Shown here piece after piece: positions 33,441-45,963 of a stretch of 64,000 nucleotides of DNA. The stretch is from Clitopilus passeckerianus. Lineage: Eukaryota; Basidiomycota; Agaricomycetes; Agaricales; Entolomataceae. The position numbers and the translations under genes were made by a program. The notes below the pieces were generated by a model that did no database searches, was not told the DNA's origin, and saw only the letters and a program-made list of their open reading frames with translations. Each line of letters starts with the position of its first letter. Position 1 is the stretch's first letter. The stretch lies in the NCBI GenBank assembly GCA_944990035.1, contig CALYLX010000140.1, forward strand, positions 186,001-250,000, given 5' to 3'.

Positions 33441-34880
33441 TTCGATCTCTTCACGGACCCCAGGACTGTGAGTGCCTTTAAATCAGCTTTCGAGTTCTGT
33501 AGTGCTCCCCTTGGATACTGACCAGCGCCATCCATAGGTTGTGGAAGAGGCCGCCTCAGCCCTGGAATTTAATCAAACCCTCAGAGTACAAACAATTTTG
33601 ACTTTCAACTCTTAACTGTCAACACGTAGAGGATACTCCCCTGTCTATAATTAAACCTCTTCCCCAATATTTATTTCCTCGTATTCGTTGAGGGACCCAC
33701 CGAACATTTCGATCTTGATCTGACCCGGCTCAGCGTTCAAACGTTCAAACGCTAGCTATAACTGACATACGCCAGAAACGACGCCAATTTGCCGGTCAGC
33801 CCCACCTTCATATACAACAAGTTTTGTGGGCCATTTTCAGGCGGCGAGCACCATCGACGAACTGAACGAAATTGGAACAAGAAAAAACAAGAATTCAAGG
33901 GGGTTGCCGAATCACGACATTGGTGGTAGAGTCGCATCAAGACTCCCGCTAGCCCACTTTCCTGATTGTACCTCGCGAACTCATTTGTGCATCCGACGCT
34001 CCCATCTTCTATTATATGCCTATCCCTCCTCTGTTACGCTTATGATTAAGCCGCAAGACTTACTTCAAGTTCCTTGAAAGCCAGATGTGAGTCTCTTTTA
34101 TTCTCTGACTATTGAATCCATCTTGGCGGCGCCTGAGGTTGAACCAAGTACACCAGAGCCACCAAGGGGACACCAAGGGACAAATAAATTAAGATCATTG
34201 CATCAACCTACCTAGGTGTCGAATCGTAGATGAGACGGCAAGTCCCTTGCCTGCCTCTAATCAAATCACAGAGGTTTCTTTCGGCTATTGCCGAATTTTT
34301 CGAAACCCAGCCGAAGAGGTCGTTGAGCAGAAATTTGTGAATTTTCATCCTGTACGAATCTAAAATGGGGCTGTGCGACGCCGGCAGGGACCTTGACCAC
34401 CCGTGTCAGTGGCGAGAGAAATATGCTAATCCATGAACGGTGAATTTGTGACCTCACGAACCGAGATCTTTACTGGCGCCCTCACGGGCGCGATGAAGCT
34501 CGCAAAGGATTACCAAAGAGGCTTTTGGTAAACATACACAGCCACAATTATGCCGTTTGGAGTGACCTTGGTGGACAATGTGATAAGCTTCCACGAAAGT
34601 CAAAGGGGGGGCACGATGCATAATGTCACCAGTTTCTTCTGGAGCATTTCTTAATTCCTTCCGCTTGAGCCCGCAGTTGAGCGTGAGATCTAAAAAGGAA
34701 GGCTCAGCCATGCTGTGGTGATATGCTCAAACCACTACTCCGCGAGGCGGTGTAGGTGGCAATAGACGCCCTAACACACCCTCGATCCTATATCTCATCA
34801 GGTTTCCACCTGCTTTCGCTCTGTAGACATGAATGAAGGTGAGTGTGGAGTCAATTTCAGTGCTTTGTTCCTGATTATAG
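33441..34880. other. Intergenic, partly decayed tail of precursor gene
   Basis: The first 100-200 bp resemble continuation of the preceding repeat exon and its intron. The rest has no supported gene. The 5' exon of the DUF6535 gene may lie in the last few hundred bases but was not found. Confidence 0.35.
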
Positions 34881-37780
34881 TTGCAAGATCGAACCCAGAA
34901 GCTCGATGACAATGCATGCGATAAATTATGGGAGGTTTACCTTAAGGAGGCAGGGAGATACGATGAAGGTCTGGTGAAGAGCTGGAAAGAGGACATGGAT
35001 GTCACTCTAGTCTTTGTTGGGAAACTCCTTCACACTGTTTTAGACTGTGCTTACACCATATCTAGTCAGGTCTTTATTCTGCGGTCTTGACCGCGTTTGT
35101 CATCGAGAGCTACAAGAATTTACAACCAGATCCAGCGGAACAGTCTGTCGCCCTTTTGTTATATATATCCGGACAGGTCTCGTTTTCACAGAATATGACC
35201 TCTCCCGTGGGTCCTGCAGCGGCAATGGCATTGGAAGGCTTCACCACGTCCTCTCCAGCAATCGCGTGCAATATCTTATGGTTTCTCAGCCTGAGCCTCG
35301 CACTCTGCTGTGCATTTCTGGCCACTTTTGTTCAGCAATGGGCTCGACATTTTCTGCATAGAACAACTGTTCTACGATCTCCTACTGCTCAGGCCAACCT
35401 TTTTTCCTTCCTATATTTCGGTCTCAAGGATTTCGGCATGCATACAATCGTTGAAATAATTCCCTCTCTCCTTCACCTCTCACTCTTTTCCTTTTTTGCC
35501 GGCCTCGTTGCCTTTCTGACTGGCGTCAATCCAGCTGTTCAATGGCTCATTGTGGCAACATTGATCATGATTACCTGTGTGTACTTGGGATTCACGATTA
35601 TGCCCGTCATCGCTCTCAATTCCCCGTACCAAACACCACTTTCTCCTCTCGCTTGGAGAGTCTGGCGGTCCATAAAGTGGCTTGCCGAGATTTTGAGACC
35701 CCTGTTCTCGCAATCTATCCTCTCGCCCTACAAAACCTCGCAGACTGGCATCATCCTCCCAGTCACGAACCATTCGCCCTCGCTCGCGGGTGCAATGATC
35801 ACCGCAAGCCTTCACAATACGTCTAGGAGGGAGCGGTCATCACTCGTTTGGACGCTGAGATCCCTGAGTAGCGATGCTGACCTATTGCCCTTTGTGGAGG
35901 CACTTCCCGACGTGATTTATGCGCACAACCATGGCTTGCGCACCCGTAACTTCTATCTGCTCAAGCCAATACTTGAGACTATGGATCCCGAGACGGAGAT
36001 TATCTCACGAATTACCTCGCTCATGCAGGGTTCCAACAACGCGTGGCTTACGGACAACCATCGAGAACGATGCCGCATTGCATGTCCGAAAGCCTTATGG
36101 ACGCTTGCCTATATGTTTATCCATCACCCAGACAAATTCTGCCTAAGAAAAACGGGTCGGCTGTCCTGGTTTTCTTTCGAAGTATTGGATGTCCTTGAGA
36201 TGGAAAGACTGGCTATGGATAAACGATATTCCATTCCCGCGGCTGCGCTTATTGCTTTCAACACGCTGTCATGCGCTAAACTCGCCCTGCAGTCTTTCCT
36301 ACGAAGCTCTTCCGCCACTCCCTCAATATTCCCAATCCCGTATGATGAGTTACGCGGGTTCTTCCGACGTAACCTCCTTCCAAACCGGCTTCAGCGGAAT
36401 GGCTCCATTCTGGACCTCCAACCGGGCGGTATTGTCGAGTACGAGACAGCATCCGCATTGGCAGATGTGTGCGATTACGTTCAAGCCTGCATACTCCCAG
36501 ACTATCTCACAAATTCAGTCACTTCCCCATCCCACCTATTAACCCCAACGCATCTCGCCATGAAAGGGCATGCTCTAGCACGAGCAAGCTTTGATGCGAC
36601 GGCAATCTTCCGAGAGCTTCTCTCTCACCTAAAAAGATGCCACCCCAACGTCAAGACCACCAACATTCACATGGATCCTCAGTCATCCAAAATGGAGCTA
36701 CATCTTGACAGCATTTTCCAGGCTTCTCTGGATCTCTGCACGGGACACGCAGCCCATCTTGCATCAGATTACATTGTTAGAAGGGTGGAACTGAACGGTA
36801 ACGAGCTCACAGTGACTCGTAACATTTGGGATAAACAATGGTCAAAAATCCGGAACTTCTTGCAAGCTGTTGATCAGTACGGCCCTCAACATAGCAGTTG
36901 CACAGCAGCACTCAGAGAAATCCTCTTTTGCTCTGTCGTACCACGATTTGCGCCAGCTCCGGTTATAGATGCCCGAACCGACCCCCTTCCGCTTTGGCGC
37001 AGCATTCTTTCGAAGTTGGGAGCAGAAGGGGCAAGCAACCCCAGGGCCTCCAGCTCAGCCAGGCATTCCACAAGTCTCACTCTCATGATTAAATCCATGA
37101 TCCTTAGTTATGTCGACATGGATAGGATCTACATGAGAGACTTCGACCTTCACGAATTCATTATCTCGGAGGTCGATCAGGATATCTATGGCACTCGCAA
37201 GCCAGACACCGTTGCTTCAAAGAAGCATTGGGTTAGGTCAGCGTTTGCTATTCTCGTCGTACAGCTTCTCGAGGCCTTGGATGGTGATGATCAAGACTCA
37301 ATCATCGAAACACAGGAAACCCTCCGATATTTGAACCAATGTTATGGGCATAATATGATGTGCGCAGCTTACCATGTACAGCCTAACATTGCTTCACGGA
37401 TCGCGACTCAAACAAGACGGTGTTGCGAACTCTGGCAAAAGAGTCCATCGCCCGTACTCCTCACTATCCTTGAATCGATCTGGCAGATGTGGCAGCCTTC
37501 TAAGTCCACAAACGCATGGAGGTCCATGTCATTTTCGGATGGAGGGGCAGACGTTACCCAAGCTATCACTCGTGATTTGGCCACTGCTGCGAATGCGATT
37601 CAGGCAGCCAGAGTTGATGTTGAAAAAATGACGGAGTCTAGGCAAGGTTCCGAAACCTTGTTGAAGTACGAAGGGCTGCGCGTATTTAGATGGCCAGATC
37701 ACTTAGTCTCTCACCTGGATCGTACAAGGGTTTTCTGGGAGCAGCAATTCCCGTACATTATTCCACTCCCTCCCCTTTGA
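34881..37780 (+). CDS. DUF6535-domain membrane protein
   Basis: Coding exons 34881-35015 and 35066-37780 join in phase; the true first exon is not identified because the frame is closed just before 34881. The N-terminal about 200 residues match DUF6535: KLWEVYLKEAGRYDEGLVKSW, then VTLVFSGLYSAVLTAFV, an outer loop, and hydrophobic helices (ILWFLSLSLALCCAFLATF, SLFSFFAGLVAFLTGV, LIVATLIMITCVYLGFTI), with the conserved FVQQWARHFLH block between them. The remaining about 700 residues are soluble, Leu- and helix-rich, with no family I recognise. DUF6535 proteins are numerous in Agaricomycetes and have no known function; a membrane-anchored receptor-like role is only a guess. Confidence 0.8.
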
Positions 37781-37907
37781 GGGCCTTTGTGGTCAGATCT
37801 CACAATATATATTTATAATGGATGCAAAGATACGACACTACCAACATTCCTTATACATATTTAACCCAGCCTGTCAGAGCCAGACTAACACGATAATTCC
37901 AACACAA

Positions 37908-39380
37908 TCAAACGAGGTCCTCTCCTTTGATTTCCTTCTGCTCACTCACGAGAGCCTCAGCCTCATCCGTCCCCTTTACCTCTGTCTCTTGGGAGCTATC
38001 GCGAGCGACCGATGTCTCAGAGGCCACAACCAAGAACGCTGGCCCAGCGGGCTCCGCAGCATCTTTGACGTGGCGGCCGCCCAAATCAAGGAGGATTCGA
38101 ATGTGTACGAAAATGTACGTCAACGCGGGTTGTATGCCCTGCAGAATAATTTATCAACATTTGTAAACCTGAGCTTCTTGAACGTCGCATGCTTACCATA
38201 GTGAGATAAAAGCCATGTTGAATAGCAGGGAAGTTATGTATGAGACGCTCCCCAGCCAGGCCCGATGTGATGGAGAACACGAAAGTGCTATACAGAACCT
38301 GGTGGAGGTCATATGTTAGCACCATGTTACTCTTCTGAGAAATCGGGGCCCATTGACTCACTTGGTGAATAGCAATCCAGAACGCCCAACCAAACTCCAT
38401 GTTAGCGGCATTAAGGGAGATCTCATTGACCTTGTCCTTCTGCTGCTCGCTCTCAACAAGGATAGGGCCTTTCAGCATCGTTCTCCAGCGCCTACAATCT
38501 CAAGAGTGAGCAAAACTGACAATAAGAGGTGAAACTGGTGCTTACCGTAGCTTGAGTGCAATTCTGCCCATTAACAAAAAGTTCAAGAGGGCAGAGAAAG
38601 CGGAAGGAAGCGCCGAAGAGGTTGAGGTTCGGTTATGGAACGCAACGACAGATCCTACGATATCGCCTCGTCAATAAGCCCAAAACACCAGACGACCACG
38701 ATACCTACCTATGATTTGATTCAATACAATCAAGATAAACATTGTGCCCCATCGTGGCTTCCTGAATATTCCTCTGAATCGCTTCAGGATCAGATAATCG
38801 CTCAGTGCCACCTGAGAAATGGGCGGGTTAAGGAAATTCTGTTATAGTTGACGTCGTGCTTACCAGAATCACTTCGGTGATTGTTCGGGCTATCAACAGC
38901 TTTTCTGGTGATCCCAAGGGCTGTCCTGTCGGCGTGCAATTGTATTGTCGAGTATTACCGTCCAACTCTGCAGACTCAGACGTCTTGCATCTCTTCATAC
39001 GAGAAGCAACATAGGCGAACTGGACAAGGCAGAATGCCGAGAGCGTGAGAAGACTGAGAAGGGAGACCGAGAGGGAGGTGCGGGAAATGTGGTCGCTCTT
39101 CTTGTATGCCCTGTTGAGGCGAGGACGATGACAGGTCAGCAGGGATGAAAACAGTGAAAACCCAGGATGGCATACGCGCGTGTACGAATCGCCAAGAAAA
39201 AAAGAATGTAGATGGATCCTAATCATTCCGGTGTTAGAGGTTGAGGGCTTCAACTCCGGATATAGCAACCCAAACTTGCTCACCAAATGTAAGTATGGAT
39301 GTAAGAAAGATTGAAACGTCAACAAAGGAGAAAGCAAGTTGTAGATCGTCTATGCGTTCGACATAGGGTAGGATATACAT
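37908..39380 (-). CDS. Multi-pass (about 7-TM) membrane protein
   Basis: Minus-strand gene of about six exons from the ATG at 39380 to the stop at 37908. Hydrophobic segments are readable in order: LAFSFVDVSIFLTSIL, IYILFFLAIRT, LSVSLLSLLTLSAFCLVQFAY, a helix around TITEVILVALSDYLIL, TMFILIVLNQIIGSVVAF, a helix near FWIAIHQ...FVFSI, and a last one in ALTYIFVHIRILL. The tail is hydrophilic, acidic and Glu/Lys/Ser-rich. Seven helices with a cytoplasmic tail resemble the many orphan 7-TM proteins of Agaricomycetes. I see no pheromone-receptor or opsin signature, so the ligand and role are unknown. Confidence 0.6.
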
Positions 39381-39663
39381 CGTGGTGGTAATGGAAGGGA
39401 AACGACTTCACACCTTTTGTTTATATCAGGCCACATCCAGACATCAGTGTAATCAGGTACGGGGTTTATCTGGGTTTGTTCGCCATTCAAGCCGACAGAT
39501 ACGCCGTATGAGGATTGCGAATGCTTCCGTCCTACGAAACGGGGGTAAAGGCGGCGGCATCATATTCGATCAACTGATCAATGCTTTCCATTTTCGGCAC
39601 ATTAATGAGATAAAAATAGATCTACTATCATCGGGTATTCCCATGTCAGCAAAGAGCTCAAGG

Positions 39664-42600
39664 TCAAATAGTAACCTCAGTCAGATACCCCGTAGAGATA
39701 TAGTCCAGATCGAATATTTCGGCGCCATCCAAATCCTCAGGTGTACTGCCTTGCACCGACGTTTCAAGAACCTTCGTATGGGAAACGTTGTCGGTCACCC
39801 TTCCCAGCACAATGAAATATCCTCCGTAATCTTCATAATGCCAGCCCTCGTCGCTGAGTGCTTCTCCCACAGCAGGCTTCACTTTTGGGACTTTGTTTGC
39901 GGAGTGTACCCCACGACCCGTTACGAATTTGAGAGGTTGGACTGGCGGAAACTCTTTAGAAACAGGGTTGAAGTAAGGCGTGTTACAAAGCTTACATGGA
40001 ATGTTACGTGCTTCGCAACTGCTGTATTCTTCTTCAAGGATTTCCAACGCTATGTATTGCGCTTCTTCTGCCATGACTCCGTGGAAGTCAAAGGTAATGA
40101 ACCCAGAATATTCAATCAGCCTTTTGTTTAAGGGGAGAATAAATCAGCTGGAGGCTAGGTGTGAGTTAACATGTCGACTTACCGAGTCCCTTTCACATAG
40201 GCTCGGGCTGCGTTGTAGATTGACGTTTTGGCTTTCTCCCAACGGACGTGCCAATGTGCCTATGGGGTATTAAGAAGTAGGACGTAAGGCGTACGATAAT
40301 CAGCATCATGGTGTGACGTAGAACGAAAGAGAACGTACTCCAACCGCTATACCGACCTTCCCACTCTTCTTAGGAGTCCTCTGTCGCTCTTCCTGAAGTT
40401 CACGCAGCTCCTTGGTCCTCTCGAAATAATCGCGCCTGAGCTTCCTCAGCCTATCTCTCTCCTCGTACCCGCATCCGCTCAATCCATCACTTGGGCTGGG
40501 AAGGATATCAGAAGGTTCCTCTCGTTCGCCCTCCTTTGCATATGCAGGAATGAATGAAGCCAGCGGATGAGACGAAGCACTTGATCTTCTTCTCTTCGGC
40601 TGTTTCCCCGGGCTGAGAGGTGAGGTCGGTGGAGGCGGAATCGGTGGTGGTTGGTCAGGTAGTACTCTCGAACGAGGTGCAACGTCCGGCCATGATGGCG
40701 GGGAGGCTACCAGGGTGTCCTCATCACTGAAGGGGGAAGGCGGGCTCTGTAACCAGGAGCGGTTCAACCAGATGGAATCGTCCAAGACACCTTCGAATTC
40801 GTAAAAGTCCAAAGGAAGACTGGTGTTGATCTCGTCTGCGTATGCAGGAATGAAAGGAGACAGGGGATGAGAGGCGCTGGAACTCGAGTTCCTCCTTGCA
40901 GATTTTGGCTTCGTTCTCAATGTGGGAGGTTCTGGAATCGGAGGTGGACCGCTCGGCAATACTGGTCTTAACCTAGCCGGAATGTCGCTGGTTGACGAAG
41001 GAGGAGTAGACCAATTTGCATCGTCCTCGAATGAAAGAGAAAACGGGGCGAGACTTGTGGGACTAGAGGAGGAGGCAGTTTCGCTTAAATTTGCAGAGAT
41101 AGGGGTACACAGCTGAGCCTCGTTCGGTTCAGGCTTGGCCCCAGTGCGCTTCTTCGAACGTTTTGAGGATCCGGGATTATGACTCTTCAATGAGGGAGGG
41201 GGAGGAGTTGAAGGAGGCTGGGCCGGCAACACTGGTTGCAGCCGTTGTGGTACATTGACGGTGGGAGGCGGTAGTGTTTCTTCTTCATTAATCAGAGGTA
41301 AAGCCAACGATCCAAAGGAATCCTGTCGGGCACTGGCACTCCCTGGAGAAGCTTCATGGAAAGAGCCGAATTTTAATTCTGGATTGTTCGCTGCAAAGCC
41401 GGGAATAAACAATGCCAAATCGTGTAGGGTTCCGGATTCTGGCTTCTTGTGGGTTTGTTTCTCCGCCTTATTCTTCCGCTTCTTCCTGAGCGACGGAGGT
41501 AATGGACTTGGTGGAGGCTCTTTTGGCAAAACCTGTCTGAGGCTTGGCGGAAGAGGGGCGAACGATGGTGGCCCTCTAACCCACTCAGCCTTCAGCAAAT
41601 CGTCCTTGAGGGATGAAGGCAATGATGGAGGCTCAGGACCTTTCCCGACTTTGCTGTCGCTGTGATATTCGAGGACGGATGAAGGGACGAGATCTGGTTG
41701 ATCCTTCTTGCCTTTCTTTGTCTTTCGTTGCTGGCCCTGTGATTTGCTCTTGGAAGATGTCGGCGGCGGTGCGATCGATGGAGGGCCAGTCGGTAAAGTG
41801 GACCTCATATGTAGAGGAATTGGTTGTTGTTTCTCTTGTGCTAGTTCCTCGTCATCGTCCTCAAAAGGCCAATAATCATAAGGATCACTGGGTAAAGGCA
41901 AGGGTTGACTCGGCTCGACCTGTTTGGGAGCAGCTTTACTCTTTCCCTTTCGCTTCGGAGTATCTTTCTCTTTATCCTTGGATGGTGGTGGCGGAATGGA
42001 CGGGGGTTGTGAGGGTAAGGCTGGCTTCAACCTCGATGGAAGGGGGTCTACTTCGTCCAATGAAGGCCATACTTCGTTATCCCAGTCGGTGACGCCACAG
42101 CGAAGGTGTTCACGTTCCTTAGCCTCAATCAGGTCCGTGATATTGCCAGAACTAGCACCATTTGAATCTCTTGCATACGCTGGTATGAAGTCCGCGATAA
42201 GGCCTTTATCCTTCGATGCTTTCTTCCCCTTTGATCCACTAGATGGAGCCTTCTTTGACGGAGGCGGCGAAGGGATAGGTGGCGGTTCGCTCGGTAGCGT
42301 CTGCCTCTGTTTCATGGCAACTGAATCCTGTCTATGGGGTGTTGAAACCGCGGAGGATGGTCCAATACCTGCGATAAAGGATATGTTATCGTTGACGCCA
42401 CACTCCTCCCTCTTCAGCCCATCAAGCGCTGGAAAACCAGGAATAATGGGTGGTGGGATGGACAGGGAGGAGCTTCTGGCCCAGGATTTTGCTCTCGGAA
42501 TCACTTCTTTAATCGTCGGGCTGGCTTCAAATGAATTGGGGACGATTCGAGTAGCAGAGCCCTGAGCCGGTTGGCGATGAAAGAGGTCGCTTAATGAGAA

Positions 42601-42777
42601 CGTCGTAATTTTGCCATTTCCTTTGTTTTTTCGGGCAGATTTTTTGTCGTTGGGAGAGATTGTAGTCGATAACGCGTTATTGAAAGCCATTTGTGAATCG
42701 TTTGGGTTGAGTTCTCTGTGAAGAACGCGATGGTATTGTGCAAAGACTGATGTTGACGCGCCCATTATTACGGCCAC
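39664..42777 (-). CDS. Proline-rich Smr-domain protein
   Basis: Exons 42777-40339, 40259-40183, 40120-39996 and 39941-39664 give 972 aa. The first 800 residues are low-complexity and built from about eight copies of a proline module (such as VLPDQPPPIPPPPTS and ALPSQPPSIPPPPS) alternating with (S)HPL..FIPAYA-type motifs. A charged helix (RDRLRKLRRDYFERTKELRELQ) and exon 2 (KAKTSIYNAARAYVKGTR) form a DUF1771-like region. The Smr domain follows: FDFHGVMAEEAQ and TGRGVHSANKVPKVKPAV. It shares architecture and the SHPL..(Y/F)IPAY motif with the gene at 361-3206. The role is probably RNA or ribosome surveillance by analogy with Cue2/N4BP2-type proteins; the proline modules may be protein-binding. 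An alternative start is the Met at 42690 (MAFNNALS). Confidence 0.8.
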
Positions 42778-42880
42778 GTGCTTATTGCACCTTGATTACT
42801 GCGGGTGTACAGCCACACGTTGCTTGCACCTCACGCTCATCTAACCCTTCCGTTCCCTACCTCTATTCGCCGCTAAAAGG

Positions 42881-43391
42881 ATGCTGTTTTATGCTTCGAT
42901 AGCAGCTGCATTCTGTGCGGTGCTGTTTGCCTGTAAGTACTTGCGTGTTGTGCTTCAACCAAGAGTAAACGTCTCCAAAAATGCCAGTTTATCGTTACCG
43001 CACAACTGGCACCATTCTGCCCCACTTCCAACTTCCGTCATCCATTTCATCTCGCTTCCCTTCACTTCAGCATTATACGCCACTCTCAACATTCTCGGAC
43101 CAAGCGGCAGCTGGATTCACCAGCTCCAATTTCGATATTGAGGCAGCAAATATTGAAGGCGGTGATTCTCGGACTGGATTGGATGAAGCCGGCCTCAGGG
43201 AAGTTGAGGAGATTATGAGGAGGGAGAGGGTTACGTGCGTCATTTCATGTTGGCACTTTTTTCTACCTTAACTCACCCCTCTTCTTAGGTTTGACCAAGC
43301 CCGGCTGATCAGGCAAAATCGAATCCTTGCTGCTAATGGAATCGACCCCAGTGGCATGCCTCTGGATTCAAAGGCTATTACTCGACTTTAG
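42881..43391 (+). CDS. DUF2015 / UPF0357 family protein
   Basis: Exons 42881-42932, 42988-43234 and 43289-43391 give 133 aa. An N-terminal membrane anchor (MLFYASIAAAFCAVLFAF) is followed by a variable linker. The conserved C-terminal block is DSRTGLDEAGLREVEEIM, then RRERVTFDQARLIRQNRIL and NGIDPSGMPLDSKAITRL. This is the signature of DUF2015, a small fungal single-pass membrane protein family of unknown function. The length is normal for the family. It is divergent from the proline-rich Smr gene, with about 100-190 bp between starts. Confidence 0.9.
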
Positions 43392-45963
43392 CCTTGGGCT
43401 TCTTTTCTTGCATATTTGCGGCGCTCTATTTAACAGTCTGAGATTTATCCTCACCCATCACCCTTTCGATGTGCAAGGTCTTCAATCAAAGGCTCCTTTT
43501 CATCATTCACACTATATCACACTCCTTAATACCCTATTCGTTTCGCAGCTTGGTTGCTTCCACTCTGGGCCTATTCGCTGCTTTATTGTTGTATCTGCAT
43601 ATCTTTGTACTGCTATTACCGGATTGGAATCGTACTACAGATTCTATATCTCCGATCCCTCCCTGGGTGTAAGATTTCACCAACTAAGTTTCACAGGTGA
43701 GGTCTGGCTATACTTATCGTCTTTTTGCTCGTTTCTACCTTGGTCAGCCTTAAAAGGTATGTGCGGATTCACTGTTCCAAGGCTCGCGCTAAGGATGTTG
43801 TTCGACAGTTTACCCTCTCAAAAGCCAGCTACATACCATAAAGGTGATCTTCGACCTTCTATGCACCTACAAGTCCACCAACCTTAGTTCCCCTAATCCC
43901 CCGCTCCAGCCGGGGCCAGTTCCACGTTGCCATTCGGTCGCTAACCCGGAGCCCGACGGTCTGATCAAATCCACTGACTTCTTCAAGTTCCATCGCTCTC
44001 TGCCCTCGGATAATCTTGGTGTGCAGGTGCTCTGCATGGATTGCTGACACGAATGCCTAAGGTACCGGTGAGGTGCACCGCTATTCTGAACAGCCTACCC
44101 AGCTTCCATTAAGGTACGCGTTGCCTCCTTGGTGGTATACACATTGCTCTTGACTGACGCGTGAATGGAACAGGTGATTGCCTCCGTCCATATGCCTTCC
44201 GTTAGGTTGATCGGCCGAAGACAACTTCGAGCATATCCTCTATCTCTGGACGCTTTGGTACTGCGGCTCCGATAGGTAGAAACGGCACGATTGGAAATGC
44301 ATGGAACAAGACGACGCGAGCTTATCTCTTCCCTAAAGGCCTACGGGTAAGTCGCTACAACAGATTACGGCTACCGATTGCTCACTCTGCTGTCTAGTGT
44401 TGACATTGCCACGATTGCTTGACCAAGGGATCGAGGCCCACATGGCCACAAATTCATTTCCCACTTGTGGGAGCTTGGCTGCAGCTGCAGCAGCGGCGCC
44501 AATGTCCTATGATTGTCCGCACATCGTGATCGACCCCGACTGCAGTAAGCCACATTGTACTCCTGGTACGGGCTGAGTTTTACTGGCGAAAAGTCTTCAT
44601 ACCTCTGATTAGGTAGGTCCCTCTGTATAACCTCGCGCATTGAACAATCGCTCATGGATTCATTCGCAGAGATAGTATTGTTAGTTCAAGTCAGGTATCT
44701 ATTCCTGTCAGCGCAATACTGCCATACTCGTCGAGAGCAAAATCAACACCCGGCACGACCACCGAGAATACGATCATACTGTCCCAACACACCTGCGACC
44801 TTTTCGTGCCGATTTCCACCTCACTCCGGCACCTCTTCGGGGGTTACGGGCATAAGCTTTTTCTCTCATACTCTTATCGGCTTCGCAAATCCTTGGAAAC
44901 CCCTGTTCCTCGGCGGGAAAGTGATCAAATTGGGCAGATGGGTCGAAGTTGCTCGACACGTGATCGCACTCACCTCATGGGATGCATCACCAAGTGATGC
45001 AACTGTCTTCCTTTGCGACCTGCTTTTGGTCTGCAGCAATATGGATAGCTGAGCACAGAGACAGGTATGCATACTCGTTGCGGTTTGTATGTCTGTTTTC
45101 CCATCTCACCACATGTACTCAGAATGAATGGAAGAATGCCGAATTGTATATGTTCATGCGTACTACTGTCAACCTAATTCACTCAGGTCTCTAATCCCAG
45201 CTATCCACTACGCGAGGCTAAGGCAGCACCAGCAGCTTGTTTGACAACGCCGTTGCCACTGACTCCATTCAACTGGTAAACGTTGTTGGTCGCATGTGTA
45301 GGATTGGCTTCACCGGGAGGCTACACTTTATCACACATTGTCACAAAACCTCAGAACGACCAACACCTATTGTCAAGCTCCATCCATTTTTGGTTATCGC
45401 GCATCAGGATACCACGCACAACGTGTCGCGTGGGCGCACTTGCTTCGTTGGCCCCGTACATCATATCCACCATTTTGACGGTGTGACGGCATATGTTGCT
45501 CTCAGACTTTCCGCACCTTACACTGTCAATGACCTCGCTTGCCGATAAAGGTCATACACTTTTCGGTCTCCGCTCCACGCTCGTCCATGTTGCGGCATGT
45601 CCTTCCACGTTTTCGGGCGATCAGTTGCGCTAAACCATACAATCTCAGTATGTCCGACCATGCCTCTCCTCCATCACGGTTCCTTCGTCCACCCGCCCAT
45701 TTTGAAAACGCGTGCCGCCTGCTATACCGGGTGACGAGGTTCCATATGGATCCATACCACTCTAAACGGCCGGGACGATAGCGTCCTACTTTTCAGATAG
45801 CTTTCGGGGCTGCAGAAGCTTTCCCATATCCCAGAACAGGAAACCTGGAGGAGTACAAAAGGCGGAGGGTAACCGAGCAGTTTCAGTGGTCTCTTCTACG
45901 CAGTAGCCTCCGCCAGACATCTACGGTTACCTCCTCCTCGGCTTCCTTCGTTCCATCTTCAAA
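43392..45963. other. About 2.6 kb without a supported gene
   Basis: Several open stretches occur on both strands (for example 43400-43890 plus, hydrophobic; 44654-45052 plus), with intron-like GT...AG pairs, but none shows a family motif or joins cleanly. It may be a decayed gene or an Agaricomycete orphan with many introns. The last 200 bp are the chitinase promoter, with no clear TATA box. Confidence 0.35.

Noticed and set aside
43327..43887. 186-codon hydrophobic frame overlapping the last exon of the DUF2015 gene
   Set aside because: It overlaps a well-supported exon in another frame and shows no family motif; treated as chance or 3' UTR.
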